Source of the DNA: Antedon mediterranea
Lineage: Eukaryota > Echinodermata > Crinoidea > Comatulida > Antedonidae
NCBI RefSeq assembly: GCF_964355755.1
Contig: NC_092674.1
Location: forward strand, 10,733,001-10,797,000
Direction: 5' to 3'
DNA length: 64,000 nucleotides
This document shows positions 27,051 through 39,152 of this stretch, in pieces. The notes under the pieces were generated by a model. That model did no database searches, was not told the origin of the DNA, and saw only the letters and a list, made by a program, of their open reading frames with translations. The translations under genes were made by a program, and so were the position numbers. Numbering within the stretch: position 1 is the first letter of the stretch; the number at the start of each line of letters is the position of its first letter.

Positions 27051-28454
27051 GACAATTCGACTACTGTAGATATCTTTTTTTAAATTTAAAAACATGGCAA
27101 AGGCAGGTCTAGAAACCATGCTTCTCCTATGCTAGTCTGATTACTTACCTTTATGCCATATATAAACAAATTAATTTATCAAATAATTTAACATAAAAAA
27201 ACTATAACACTTTAATATTTAATACAATTTTAACCTACATTCAGTAGTCAATTAATTGAAATTTATAAGGAATTTCAGTACATGTTATGATGTACAGACA
27301 TTACAATCTAATTACTAAATGCTTTTATGAAATTTAGTAAATTTTTTAAGTGAAATTTTGAAATTTTGTAGTACAATTACCTTATCATAGAAACTAAAAA
27401 TTAGATAATTGAGAATTTATGCAAGACTATTTTGAAGCTAACCCATATTCAATTCGTCTTCTTAATTAAGGTAATTGTTGTTGCATTGAGCAATGGTATC
27501 CCATGAGGCCCTGTTGACGAAATCTTATGAGCTACAAACTATGGAAATCGGGAAATGATCTAATGATAATATCAATCAATGATGGGTACATTATTATAAA
27601 ATGCAATAAAATATTAACAGTTTAATATAATTATTAATAACAGTTGAGAAAACTAAGTACATTTTTGTAATTTTAATTTCTATCAAATATTCTAGCATGT
27701 ATGAGCATGGAACCTCACTTTTGAAAAGAAAGAAATTATATTTACAATACAACAGATAAAAAATAAATAAAATAAATAAACATTTTTTACATGGTTATAT
27801 TGAGTATAGCTCAGTGAAAGTTTTTAAAACTTTGGACAAATTTGAATCAGCAACAACCTCTTGCACATATTTTGTACAGGTGCAGTCAATATGCTAATTA
27901 GGTATTGAATCAATAAAAAAATATTACTATTTAAATATTTCATAATATTTTTCAATAATTTTGCGACTTCTTTAAAGGCTATAATGCACAAACCGATATT
28001 TCAAATCCATCCATTTAAAAAATCATCTTAAAATCATAAAAACAAAAGGTATTGGATCAATAGAGTAGACATACATCTGGTCCTGAAATCAAGTTTTTCT
28101 CTATAATACAAATGATTACTATTACAATATGCAATGATAAAATGTACATACTGAGCATATACTTCATATTATCAACATAATTGAAATCAATAAAACTAGA
28201 TTGGAAGGTCACAATACTGAAACATATCTCAAATGAAATTGCTTTAATATGCTTCTGAATTTAAAATACAACTCTAAAGTATACATGCATTATCAGGGTC
28301 AATTTCTTTACAAGTCAGTCGATAAACATTTTGCATTACTAAGTCCTTAACATCTGTGAAATATCACTGATGATATCACTCTAAAAAACTTAAATATTTT
28401 TCTTTCAAAATTGAGCACATACTTTTTTGATTTTGACTTGTTACTATTATTTCA
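27051..28454. other. AT-rich intronic stretch
   Basis: No gene or clear element seen. Confidence 0.45.
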
Positions 28455-29400
28455 GTGATTATACTGTGGCGCTTGTTTCATTTATGGTGCTTGTTTGATT
28501 ATGGCGATTATTTAATTATACCATTTGTATGACTGTGGCTCTTGGACTATGGCGGTTATAAGACTGTGGCGCTTATTCGACTGTGACGATTATTCGACTG
28601 TGACGATTATTCGACTGTGGCGCTTATTCGACTGTGGCGCTTATTCGACTGTGGCGCTTATTCGACTGTGGCGCTTATTCGACTGTGACGATTATTCGAC
28701 TGTGACAATTATTCGACTGTGGCGCTTATTCGACTGTGGCGCTTATTCGACTGTGGTGCTTATTCAACTGTGGTGCTTATTCAACTGTGGTGCTTATTCA
28801 ACTGTGGTACCTGTGGTGCTTATTTGCCTGTGGTGCTTATTTGACTGTGGTGCTTATTTGACTGTGGTGCTTGTGGTGCTTATTTGACTGTGGTGCCTGT
28901 GGTACTAATTTGACTGTGGTGCCTGTGGTACTTATTTGACTGTGGCGCTTATTTGACTGTGGTGCCTGTGGTTCTTATTTGACTGTGGTGCCTATGGTGC
29001 TAATTTGACTGTGGTACTTATTTGACTGTGGTGCCTGTGGTTCTTATTTGACTGTGGTGCCTGTGGTTCTTATTTTACTGTGGTGCCTGTGGTGCTAATT
29101 TGACTGTGGTGCTTATTTGACTGTGGTGCCTGTGGTGCTTATTTGACTGTGGTGCTTATTTTACTCTGGTGCTTACTGTGGTGCCTGTGGTGCTTATTTG
29201 ACTGTGGTGCTTATTCAACCGTGGTGCTTATTCGAATGTGGTGACTGTGGTATTTATTTGACTTTGATGACTGTGCCACTTATTTGACTGTGCCACTTAT
29301 TTGACTGTGCCACTTATTTGACTGTGCCACTTATTTGACTGTGCCACTTATTTGACTGTGATGCTTATTTTGCTGTGGTTTTTATTTGACTGTGATTTTC
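28455..29400 (+). repeat. 17-bp minisatellite, array C, with variant blocks
   Basis: About 50 units of CTTATTCGACTGTGGCG type at a 17-bp period. There are homogeneous blocks (28560-28760 ATTCGACTGTGGCGCTT; 29270-29350 GACTGTGCCACTTATTT) and interspersed GCCTGTGGT partial units. The open frame at 28525-28887 exists only because the unit lacks stops in all phases. Core shared with arrays A and B. Confidence 0.9.
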
Positions 29401-30730
29401 ACTGTAGTTATTTGTGTAGTTGGTCACCTCCAGACCAACCCAGAGCAAAGATTATTTGGAAGACCCGCATTTATGTGAATTTCTGGAAAAGGATATAGGC
29501 TTCACTGTAGAAGAATGGAGAATGTATAGGATAGGAAGGAATGGAAGTCCATTATTGGAGTCTTCAGAAAACACTGGAAGATAGTGTAATTATTAGTGAT
29601 CATATCAATAAACTGGATTTTAAACGCCTGATGTTTAAAGCAAACCAGCAAAGCATTCAGTGTTCTGATTGGACAGCATTGACTGGCACAAACACCTGTT
29701 GTATAAATCACTGATGCAATCTTTCACACAGACAATGTTTGCTTGCGGGTGACACAGACAGTGTGACAGATTCTACCGTGTTCAGAATACAATTTCCCAA
29801 GATGCTGTTAGGCTTCCATTAACCCTCACCCTAGCACACGGTTACCGTCAATAAATGTCAAGTTTTGATAATTTCAAAGCTTTATATTTATGTTAATTAT
29901 ATTCAATTTTCAATTACTTTTCAATTCAATTTACTTTTATTTATTTCCACAAAAATAGTGCCAGGTAAAATAACAAAACTTTGGCCAGCCAAGATTTTAT
30001 ATTTTGTTTCAATTACCACCATATTCATAGTTTCATTATAAAATATTATACAGGGTTTGTGAAAGAAAATCTTATTTTGTGAATTGTACTGAAATAAAAT
30101 TAGGTTCATTTCTCTTTTGCAATACATTCCATCAAAACTTTATACTGCAAGATGTTTGAGTAAATAAGTAAATATCCTAGGAAATGTAAAAACAACAATA
30201 CAAAATTATGTACATAAGTTTAGTATTAGCCAAGAAGCCTGCATCTTGTAATTCAATCCAACAATTGTAATGAACATTGCTATCAAAAACACTTCAAACT
30301 CATTGTAACCTGCTACGCATTGCTGGTAGATTAACATGGCAAAAGTCCCATAGAAGTTAAGCAATATTATTATAAATGCAAGACACAGGATTCAAAAGTC
30401 ACTGGGTATAAACAATTATTGTATTGTAATAACTTTCCTGATAATGATGATGATGATGAAAACTTGGAATCTAAAATTCCCCCTCTTTATTTATCTCAAT
30501 TTCTTTACAATAAAGTCAATTAAGAACATCAACTTGTTTATAACTTCATTTATCACTATTTTCAATTCCTTCAAAAATTAGTATTTATATAAAAGTATAT
30601 GGAACTATCAAACTAATGTTCTTCTAGGGCCTATTCAAGCTTTCATTATTTACCCAGGTAAGTCGGTGACCTACCCAAAAAAGTTAGTGATAATTGGCCC
30701 ATGAAACCAACTTACTCAGGTAAATTACAA
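29401..30730. other. Intronic stretch
   Basis: No gene recognised. It includes a short ATGATGATGATGA run near 30443. Confidence 0.45.
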
Positions 30731-30762
30731 CCATGGAGGTATAAAAATGTATACCTCCATGC
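30731..30762. repeat. Short palindrome, CATGGAGGTATA arms, copy 1
   Basis: Arms CATGGAGGTATA and TATACCTCCATG flank a 6-nt A-rich loop. A near-identical palindrome lies at 55158-55207, so this is a small dispersed inverted-repeat family rather than a chance hairpin. Confidence 0.65.
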
Positions 30763-30955
30763 TACAACTAAGGCCTTTAGAGAGAAGCAGAACAGATAAA
30801 ACGTTTTGGAAACAAAATAAGTCTTACTGGTTAATAGTCAAACAATCAAGGTGTAAACTATTTTAAAACACATCTTGAGAAATTTGAAGCATACAACCAC
30901 AAGGAAGAACTCACAAACTGAAACTGGTTTTTAGTCTAAAAATAAAGGTATAAGG

Positions 30956-31092
30956 TACTCTGTCTACACTATCAAACTAGTTTGACGTGCCCAAATATAG
31001 TAGTGATATGTCCAAATATGGTACTGATATGACATCACTGTGTCCATATATGGGCACATTTACATTTTTTTGATAGTGTAAACAGAGCATTA
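30956..31092. mobile_element. CTCTGTCTACACTATCAAA MITE, copy 2
   Basis: The left end CTCTGTCTACACTATCAAAC is mirrored by TTTGATAGTGTAAACAGAG. The interior has three forms of TRTCCAAATATGG/TCCATATATGGGCACA, matching the copy at 1701-1865. Confidence 0.75.
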
Positions 31093-31509
31093 GGGAGAAA
31101 TTTGCTCTGCTTGAACCTTAAGAATCTGTGTAGAAAAATATATATTATCTTTTTATATTGGTACTATAATATGAATGCTAATAATTCATCACAAAAATTG
31201 GCATTGAATCTAACGTTCATTACATGGTGACATTAATCAATTGATCATTGTCAAAATTAATTTGAAATTGAAAGCAAAATGGGGTTTCACTTTAAAAATC
31301 AAGAATCAATTTTTATAAAATGTATGACATGATTTTAATAGAAAACAGTAATAGTTTTTTCTTCATTTATGAATGTATGACCATGGTATAATCCCATGCT
31401 CGTGAATACTCACACCCCCTAATTGAGACAAATGTAAATTCTTTAGTAAATCAAATCACATATAAATCAATTCCAGTATAATCCAATCACCTAAAATTTG
31501 CAGCCTACA
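31093..31509. other. AT-rich intronic stretch
   Basis: No feature seen. Confidence 0.4.
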
Positions 31510-31860
31510 TAATAATAATAATAATAATAATAATAAATGAAAACTTATATAGCGCCGGTATCCTCCACCCATGTGGCGCTCATGGCGCTTTGTGCATTAA
31601 CAACGTGCGAGAACATCAGCGAATAGCGACGTCTTTAGGTTGGTCTTGAAACTGTTTAGACTAGTTGAGCATTTAACTGTTGCTGGTAAGCTGTTCCATA
31701 CACTTGCGGCCGTAAAAACGTAAAAAGATCTCTGACCCCACTGATTTTTCGCTCTACGCTCTTGAAGAAGGTTTTGTGACATGAAGACTGGTGGAAAATA
31801 ATGTGACAAAATGTTCTAGATTGTGATTCTAAATCTTGTCACCCTAATGTAGTAATTAAT
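31510..31860 (-). mobile_element. 5'-truncated non-LTR retrotransposon 3' end (CR1/L2-like)
   Basis: On the minus strand the last part of a reverse transcriptase frame (31597-31809) reads AKNQWGQRSFYVFTAASVWN then SLPATVKCSTSLNSFKTNLK, the usual C-terminal signature (RSF..A...WNSLP...S...FK..LK). After the stop there is a short 3' UTR with GGCGCTATATAAG and an (ATT)n tail of about nine units. Only the tail end is present. It was inserted by target-primed reverse transcription and is not functional. CR1/L2-like is inferred from the 3' end and microsatellite tail. Confidence 0.85.
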
Positions 31861-31871
31861 AAGTTAACAAT

Positions 31872-32290
31872 CAGGGGCGGATCTAGGATTTTAATAAAGA
31901 GGGGGCCGATATGGGAAAAATAATCGTCTAGGGGGGTCCGAGAAAATTTTTTTCTAGACGCCCGGAGATAGCATCTGAGGCGTTTTGGCCAGTCGATTCT
32001 TGTCATATAATTATCTAAATATAGTGGGTTTTATAGACCATATTTGATAGCTTATATGGAACTTTTTTTTTTTGCGGCTAAAGCCTGTTTTCCAGTCGCA
32101 AATTTTTACACTATTTGATTGGTCAGTCAGTTTTACCGATCGTAACGTTATAAGTTGAACTCGGTTCAACTTTAAAAAAAATTGATTTTAACGATTTTTA
32201 ATGTTGATTTGTACCCCCTTTTCCTGTAAAATCGTATGTAAATAGGCCCCAGCCCCTCCCCCCCCCCCCCCCGCCCTAAATCCGCCCCTG
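31872..32290. mobile_element. hAT-like MITE (CAGGGGCGGATCTAGGA ends)
   Basis: The left end CAGGGGCGGATCTAGGATTT and right end CCTAAATCCGCCCCTG are inverted repeats of the widespread CAGGGGCGGA hAT type. Total 419 bp, with G- and C-rich stretches near the ends and no transposase. ACAAT flanks both sides, shorter than the 8-bp duplication expected for hAT. Confidence 0.8.
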
Positions 32291-32459
32291 ACAATTGTGA
32301 ATGCAAGTAGTAACAATAATAATTGAAAAGACATCAGACTGACAAGCCAATAAGAAATTCACAATCAAAATCTTATTAAATCATCCTTAAAATAAAAGGT
32401 AAACATTTTGTATTCTGTTTTTTTGTATTTTGAAATCAAAAAATGTCGTTCAATCAAAA

Positions 32460-32672
32460 TACCGTAAAACCTCAAAAGCCCACTGGGCTAAAAAGCCCAA
32501 ATAAAAAAAAAAAGAAAACCTGATGTGCTTTCCAAAAGTGATCTCGAAAATAAGACCATCTAAAAAGTAAGCCCACTCGGTCTTTTTTCGCAAAAGTAAT
32601 CTGGGAAGGAAGTCCACCCTATAAATTCCTTTAAAAAAAGCCCATAGGCTTCTTTTCAAAGTTTTACAGTAT
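32460..32672. mobile_element. Short TIR element (TACCGTAAAACCTCAAAAGC ends)
   Basis: ACCGTAAAACCTCAAAAGCCC at the left is mirrored imperfectly by GGGCTTTTTTAAA-type and GTTTTACAGTA sequence at the right. AAGCCCACTC repeats inside. The minus-strand frame across it is a by-product. Confidence 0.5.
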
Positions 32673-33577
32673 TAGAATATCGCGCTCGTGATTTGTGGTT
32701 AAATCGGCTCAGCCCATAACTGTGATGTGCACCAAATTTAGTATAAATTTTCATTAGTAGTTACATTTTTCTTGTTTAATAAATCAAAATTGTCAAACAA
32801 ATATTTTATCTGTAATTTTCCACATCTAATAAATTGCAGTAGAAATAAATAAGTAAAATACTTTTTTAATAATTGTCTGTGTATATTGATACCTATCAGT
32901 CAATTAAAAAAGTGAACACGTTAAAATCAAAACATCATTACAAATGATGAGCGTCTGACTGATATTAAACATAAAAATAACTCCAAGAAGAAATATGCGT
33001 GAAAAAATGAATAAATGTCTGATTTTATATAAAACAGATGCTATAATAAATCATAGTAAACTCCTCAACAAAATGCAATTGGAAGAAATAGTCTACAAAC
33101 CTGTACAGGTACATTGCATACTTTACGATAAAACCTCTCGATAATTTGCATCAGCACATGATAACTGATGCGTTTTGTTTTTAACTGTTGAAATTGATAC
33201 AATATTTTTCAAATAAGAATGTTTAAAATGTTGCACATGTTTAATGTAAAATTTGACAATTTTATAACTTTCTGATTTAAAAATACTATTATAATTTATA
33301 ACTGAAATCAATACAGTACATGAAATCTTTGTATAGTTGGCATTTTTGTAATGTTGTGATATTAAAATAAAACTAACAATTAGCTTAATCAAAGCTTTTA
33401 CGATATAAAGGTATGACTGTAAATTATAAGGTGTAGAGATTTTATTTTTTTTATTAATATACAGCGGATTGATTGTGTTCAATGTAAGGAATACATTCCA
33501 CTGTTATTCATAAGATGGTCAAGTATTGCCAAATATGATTGCCAGAAAAAAGAAAAAAAAAAAAAAAAATCAAAGAT
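32673..33577. other. AT-rich intronic stretch
   Basis: The 119-residue minus-strand frame at 33123-33482 is I/N/K/Y-rich with no family match. I treat it as chance. Confidence 0.45.
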
Positions 33578-35100
33578 AACTAGACATGAAACTCGTCACT
33601 TTGACGAGTTAGTTATCCGCACCACGACAAACGCCACGTGCACGTCATACGTTGGAATATTGCACACAGATAAAGATTATGGCATTATGACAAGAACTGA
33701 AGAATATGATATGCTGTTAGTGCTGAATTCTGTCAATTTTGTGTCATATAGTATATACATGCAAACAGTATAATCTGTATACATATTACATACAGTGTAG
33801 AATAGGTGAAATTACGGGACCCGCCATTTATTCCAATTTTTAACATGGCGACGGTATCAAAATGAAACACTTAGATAGCAATTTCAGAAGGAAATTATCT
33901 TAGGAACAACATATTAACGTGTAGAAGAAATTTGAATACGTAAAATATAGATGCGCACCCTTTTAAATGTGATGAACTATTACGCAAAATATAAAAATAC
34001 AACTTTTTTTATTCAACTGGCCATATGATGACGTCACAACATCCGATTGGCAAAATGTTTACATGAATTCGTATCTACAATCCAATTGCTTCCAGAAAAC
34101 GTTTTAATCGTGATTATCACATTTTATTCTTACGAGCTATTACAGAATAAAATTTACTGTAAAGATGAAATTAATGACCCACGTAATTAAAATTTTTAGG
34201 CATGATGACGTCATAAAAATTAAAATATTTTTATCTCATGCTAAAGAAAGTTGATTGACCTACACAATGTATAAATGTAGGAGAAAAAGGAAAACAGATA
34301 AGCGTGATGCGCTCCATTGAATGTGATGAGCAATAACGAAAGAGACAAAAATCCTATATTTTACATTCGTGTGGCCATACGATGACGTCACAATGTTTTT
34401 TTAGCCTTATCGATGCATGATCCGATATCTACAACTCATCAACTTCTAGATTTTGTAATAAAAATAAACGGTTCACGGTTTACTTTAGAAACTATGACTG
34501 TTTAAAAAAAGACAAAATTTTGACGATTTTTTAAGCTTTTTCATAAAAAACGCGCATGAAATGTTTAATTCAACGTGTTCGTGTGGCGTTATTTAAATTG
34601 GAAAAGGTCTAAATTGTTTTCAAAATTACTAGGAAAGACTTGAAAAATATAATTCAAGAAAAAAAAAATGTTTTTAACGCTACGTGCGCACCGCGTGCGT
34701 AAAAAATTGCGCGCCCGTGGGAATTTTTGACATGCTCAAAATGACAAGAAACGCATAAAAAGTTGATTAGAAATTAATTTTGCGCATTTTGAAATTTTAA
34801 ATGCGCGTGCGTGCGTAACTTCTTGTGAAACATGCCATTTCTAATCCGTAGAAAGTTTGCCCCTGATATGACTTAAATTTTGTCAAAGTGTCAATACTAA
34901 ATGACTTTTGGTTTTTAATCTATGATCAATCATTGAAATTCATAAAATTGCGCGTAAGTCACGTTGCGCAACTATGACGTCATTCAAAAATAGGAGGTGC
35001 ACAACTTCACGTAAATGCCCATATGTTGTCAAAGTTATGAAATGTTATGTTTACACATTTTAGAGAAACGCGATCCACAAAAAGGAAGGATGGAAAGAAG
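33578..35100 (-). mobile_element. Helitron-like non-autonomous unit 1 of 3
   Basis: Read on the minus strand, the 3' end has a hairpin (ACTCGTC/GACGAGT arms, 5-nt loop), then about seven bases, then CTAG at 33583-33580 followed by T. This is the classic Helitron 3' terminus. The 1523-bp unit is followed head-to-tail by a close copy. It carries GC-rich TGCGCGCG-type patches and four TGACGTCA octamers and has no Rep/helicase frame. Confidence 0.75.
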
Positions 35101-36914
35101 AACTAGACATGAAACTCGTCACTTTGACGAGTTAGTTATCCGCTCGACAAACGCCACGCGCACGTCATACGTTAGAATATTGCACACAGAAAAATATTAA
35201 GGCATTATGACCTGAACTGAAGAATATGATATGCTGTTAGTGCTGAATTCTGTCAATTTTGTGTCATATAGTATATACATGCAAACAGTATAATCTGTAT
35301 ACATATTACATACAGTGTAGAATAGGTGAAATTACGGGACCCGCCATTTATTCCAATTTTTAACATGGCGACGGTATCAAAATGAAACACTTAGATAGCA
35401 ATTTCAGAAGGAAATTATCTCAGGAACAACATATTAACGTGTAGAAGAAATTTGAATACGTAAAATATAGATGCGCGCCCTTTTAAATGTGATGAACTAT
35501 TACGCAAAATATGAAAATACGTCTTTTTTTATTCAACTGGCCATATGATGACGTCCCAACATCCGATTGGCAAAATGTTTACATGAATTCGTATCTACAA
35601 TCCAATAGCTTCCAGAAAACGTTTTAATCGTGATTATCACATTTTATTCTGATGAGCTATAACAGATTAAAATTTACTGTAAAGATAAATATAAGTGACC
35701 CACGTTATTTATATTTTTAGACATTATGACGTCATAAAAATAAAAAAATGTTTACTCTTGCGTAAGATAGTTGATTGACCTAGAAAATTTCAAAATCTGG
35801 GTTAAAATGGAATACGGATAAGTGGAGAGGCGCTCTATTAAATGAGATGCGCTATGACGAAAGATACAAAAATCCTATATTTTATATTCGCGTGGCCATA
35901 CGATGACGTCACAATGTCCGGTTTGCCATATCAATGCATGATTCCTTATCTACAACTTATCATCTTCCTGGATATGTAATTTAAACAAAGTTCACCTCGT
36001 AGTTTAGAATCTATGATTGTTTAAAAAAAGGTATAATTTTGACAAATGTTTGAACTTTTTCCTCAAAAACGCACATAAATTATCCAATTCGACGTGCCCG
36101 TATGACGTAATTTGAAGTCGAAATTGTTTCAAAGTTGGTAAAATTACTATAAAAGGCTTGAAAACATAAATCACGAGAGAAAAATGGTTTTCAACGCTAC
36201 GTTCGCACCGCGCGCGTAAAAAAAAGCGCGCGCGTGGGAATTTTTTACATGCTTAAAATGACATGAAACACGTAGAAAGTTGATTAGAAATTGATTTTTC
36301 GCATTTTGAATTTTAAATTAGCGTGCGCGCGTAACTTTGTGTAAAACACGCAATTTTTTATCCACAGAAAGTTAGCGCATGATATAAATTAAACTTTTGC
36401 TAAGTTTCAACTTAAATTGTTATATGGTTTTAAATCTATGTTAAATACGCGAAATTCATAAAATTGTGCGTAAGTCACGTTGCGCATTTCTGACGTCATT
36501 CACAATAGGAGGTGCACAACTTCACGTGAATGCCCATATGTTGACAAAGTTATGAAATGTTATGTTTACACGTTTTTTAGATACGCGAGACACAAAAATA
36601 GAGGAGAAATGCGCGTGCGCGCGTAACGTCTTGTAAAACATGCCATTTTTAATCCACAAAAAGTTTTCCCTTGATGTGACTTAAATTTTCACAAAGTGTC
36701 AAAACAAATTTATGCTTGGTTTTTAGTCTATGATCAATCATAAAAAATCATAAAATCGCACGTAAGTCACGTTGCGCAACTCTGACGTCATTCAAAAATA
36801 GGAGGTGCACAACTTCACGTAAATGCCCATATGTTGACAAAGTAATGAAATGTTATGTTTACAAGTTTTTGAGATACGCGAGACACAAAAATGAGGGAGA
36901 AAGAAATAAGAAAA
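35101..36914 (-). mobile_element. Helitron-like non-autonomous unit 2 of 3
   Basis: Closely similar to unit 1 over most of its length, with the same 3' terminus (hairpin at 35114-35132, CTAG at 35103-35106). It is about 290 bp longer because the segment with GGAGGTGCACAACTTCACGT and ATGCCCATATGTTGACAAAG is duplicated (about 36505 and 36797). Confidence 0.75.
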
Positions 36915-38046
36915 AACTAGATTTGAACTCGTCACTACGGACGAGTTAGGTTATCCGCGGCGCAAAAGCCACGCGCATGACACCTAAGTTAGAATATTGC
37001 GCGCAGAAAAACGATTATACCATTGAAAAAATGTTAGTGAGCCCTCTATTTTGCGTCGCGTCTAAGTGTGCACGGTATACACTATATACTGTATACGTAC
37101 TACATAAAGTGCAGAATAGGTGAAAATAAGTGACCAAAGTTGTTGACGATTTTGCAAATGATGACGTTATAACAGTCTTAAAAATTGTTAACCATGCGAA
37201 AGATAATTGATTGACCTAGACAATATAAAAAAATTGAGGGAAATGGAATACGGATAAGTAGAGATGCGCTCTATTAAATGTGACCAGCTATGACGAAAGA
37301 GAAAAAACTCCTATATTTTATATTCGAGTGGCCATACGATGACGTCATAATGCTTGGTTAGCCATATTAATGCATGATTCGATAAAAACAACTCATCTAC
37401 TTCCAGAATATGTAATTTAAAAAAAGTTCACCGCGTAGTTTAGAATTTATGACTGTTTAAAAAAAGGCATAATTTTGACGAATTTCTGAACTTTTTTTTA
37501 AAAATGCGCGCAAATTGTCAAATTTTAAGTGCTCGTATGAGGTGATATTAAGTCGAAATTGTATAAAAATTGGTAAAATTACTAGAAAATACTGGAAAAA
37601 CAAAAATCAAGCAAAAAAAAATTGTTTTTGCGCTACGTGCGCACGCGCGCGTAAAAAAAGTGCGCATGCCTGGCAATTTTTGAAATGCTCAAAATGACAT
37701 GAAACGCGTAGAAAGTTGATTAGAAGTTGATTTTTTGCATTTTGAAATTTTAAACGTGCGTGCGCACGTAACTTTTAGCGCAATCTGCCATTTTTAATCC
37801 ATAGAAAGTTTGCGCTTGATATGACTTAAATTTTCACCAAGTTTCAATACAAAATGACTTTTGGTTTTTAATCTATGATCAATCATTGAAATTCATAAAA
37901 TTGCGCGTAACTTACGCTGCGCGACTCAAAATTCATAAAAAAAAGTTTCTTGCACATCTACAGCAACAGGGCAATATTTTTCCAAAGTTATACAATCATA
38001 TGTTGGCCAGAATTAGAGATAGGCTGCGAACAAAATTCGTGGAAAG
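36915..38046 (-). mobile_element. Helitron-like non-autonomous unit 3 of 3 (diverged, internally deleted)
   Basis: Same organisation with hairpin ACTCGTC/GACGAGT at 36927-36946 and CTAG at 36917-36920 on the minus strand, but more diverged and missing several hundred bases. It ends at a long purine/A tract (38040-38085) next to the hairpin cluster. Confidence 0.65.
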
Positions 38047-38059
38047 AAAGAAGAATAAA

Positions 38060-38262
38060 GAAAAAAAAAAAAAAAAAAAAAAAGATCCTTACAATAACAA
38101 GGGGTTATCCGCCAAGTGCGGATAACCAAAAAAAAAAAAAGTAACAGGACGATTACAAGCAGTTATCCGCTACTAAGCGGATAACTAATAATACAGAAAA
38201 AAAATGTTGATCTCATACAATAACAAGGAGTTATCCGCTTGGTATACCAAGCGGATAACTAA
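38060..38262. repeat. Three tandem hairpins with GTTATCCGC/GCGGATAAC arms
   Basis: Hairpins lie at 38103-38127 (10-bp arms, 5-nt loop), 38161-38186 (10-bp arms, 6-nt loop) and 38229-38260 (a perfect 32-bp palindrome). Each is preceded by CAATAACAAGG-like sequence and an A tract, giving a period near 60-70 bp. AGTTATCCGC also sits just inside the opposite end of each Helitron-like unit (33611, 35134, 36949), so this cluster probably marks the other terminus of the element. Confidence 0.8.
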
Positions 38263-38354
38263 TAATGACAAATCATATAATATATCTATATAAAATAAAT
38301 CTTGGTTTTCTCGTACTCACAGATTTTCTCACCTTTATAATTTCTAATTTAATT

Positions 38355-38370
38355 AATTAATTAATTTTCA
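38355..38370. repeat. (TTAA)n microsatellite
   Basis: Four to five TTAA units. Minor. Confidence 0.7.
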
Positions 38371-38559
38371 GTATATCACAAAGACAGTTTTCTAATTTCT
38401 TCTGTGCGGTGCCTGTAAAATTTATATAGATCCTAGCTATTTCAAATAAAGTTTGAACAGACTATTGTATACTGTGTTGAGACGTGTCAATCATAAGAAG
38501 CATCATTTAGATTACACACGTTTAAAAATACTCTAGTGGCGATGATGATATCAAACTTG

Positions 38560-38800
38560 TAAACCATGTTTAAGTTACACAGTAAAATGTTAATTTGCAG
38601 CCACTGGCGATGATATGGTAATGCTACTCTGGATGGCCTACAACCAGAAAGAGGCCAAATGTTAATGTAATATGGCCTGTAACCTAAAAGAGTAATATGT
38701 TAATTCGATATGGCCTATAGCCACATTGAATCAATGTTACGGCCTGTAGTTACACTGAACAAAATGTTAATTTCACGTGGCTAGCGGCTTTGTCTAAATT
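38560..38800. repeat. Degenerate tandem repeat, period about 50-60 bp
   Basis: Recurring AAAATGTTAATTT and ATATGGCCTRTARCC blocks alternate four to five times with much divergence. Confidence 0.55.
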
Positions 38801-39152
38801 TAAGCAAGATCGCATGCAAAATGTAAATAAAGAAGCAACCATGTAAAGGTTTCAAATATTGAGAATCAAATGCCAAATCAGTTGAAAGGAATTTATCTAT
38901 TGATTTTTGTGCTTGTAATCCATTTACGTTCTTTTAGTTTAATTGACTTGTTTCGACACAAACCCCGCCGTAGGGACTCAAGTTGTTTATGTTACTGCAG
39001 TATAGTAAAGCACTATTAAAAAAGTGTTTCTGCGGTTTGTGAGGCCAAAAGTGGTATTAATTAGAATAATGCTTTATTTTTTTATTCTAGAACTAACCAA
39101 ATCTGACCTTATTTAACCTGGTTGCTTTATGTCAATACGGTAAGTGCTTCTG

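Noticed and set aside
26572-27119. Long minus-strand frames rich in S, F, I and H
   Set aside because: They are translations of the GAT/GAA tandem repeat.
28525-28887. 120-codon plus-strand frame with RLWRLFDC repeats
   Set aside because: Arises from the stop-free 17-bp unit; a 17-bp period cycles through all three frames.
33123-33482. 119-codon minus-strand frame
   Set aside because: Composition typical of AT-rich DNA and no family similarity or splice support.
37886-38125. Lysine-rich plus-strand frames
   Set aside because: Formed by the poly-A tract at the end of the Helitron-like array.
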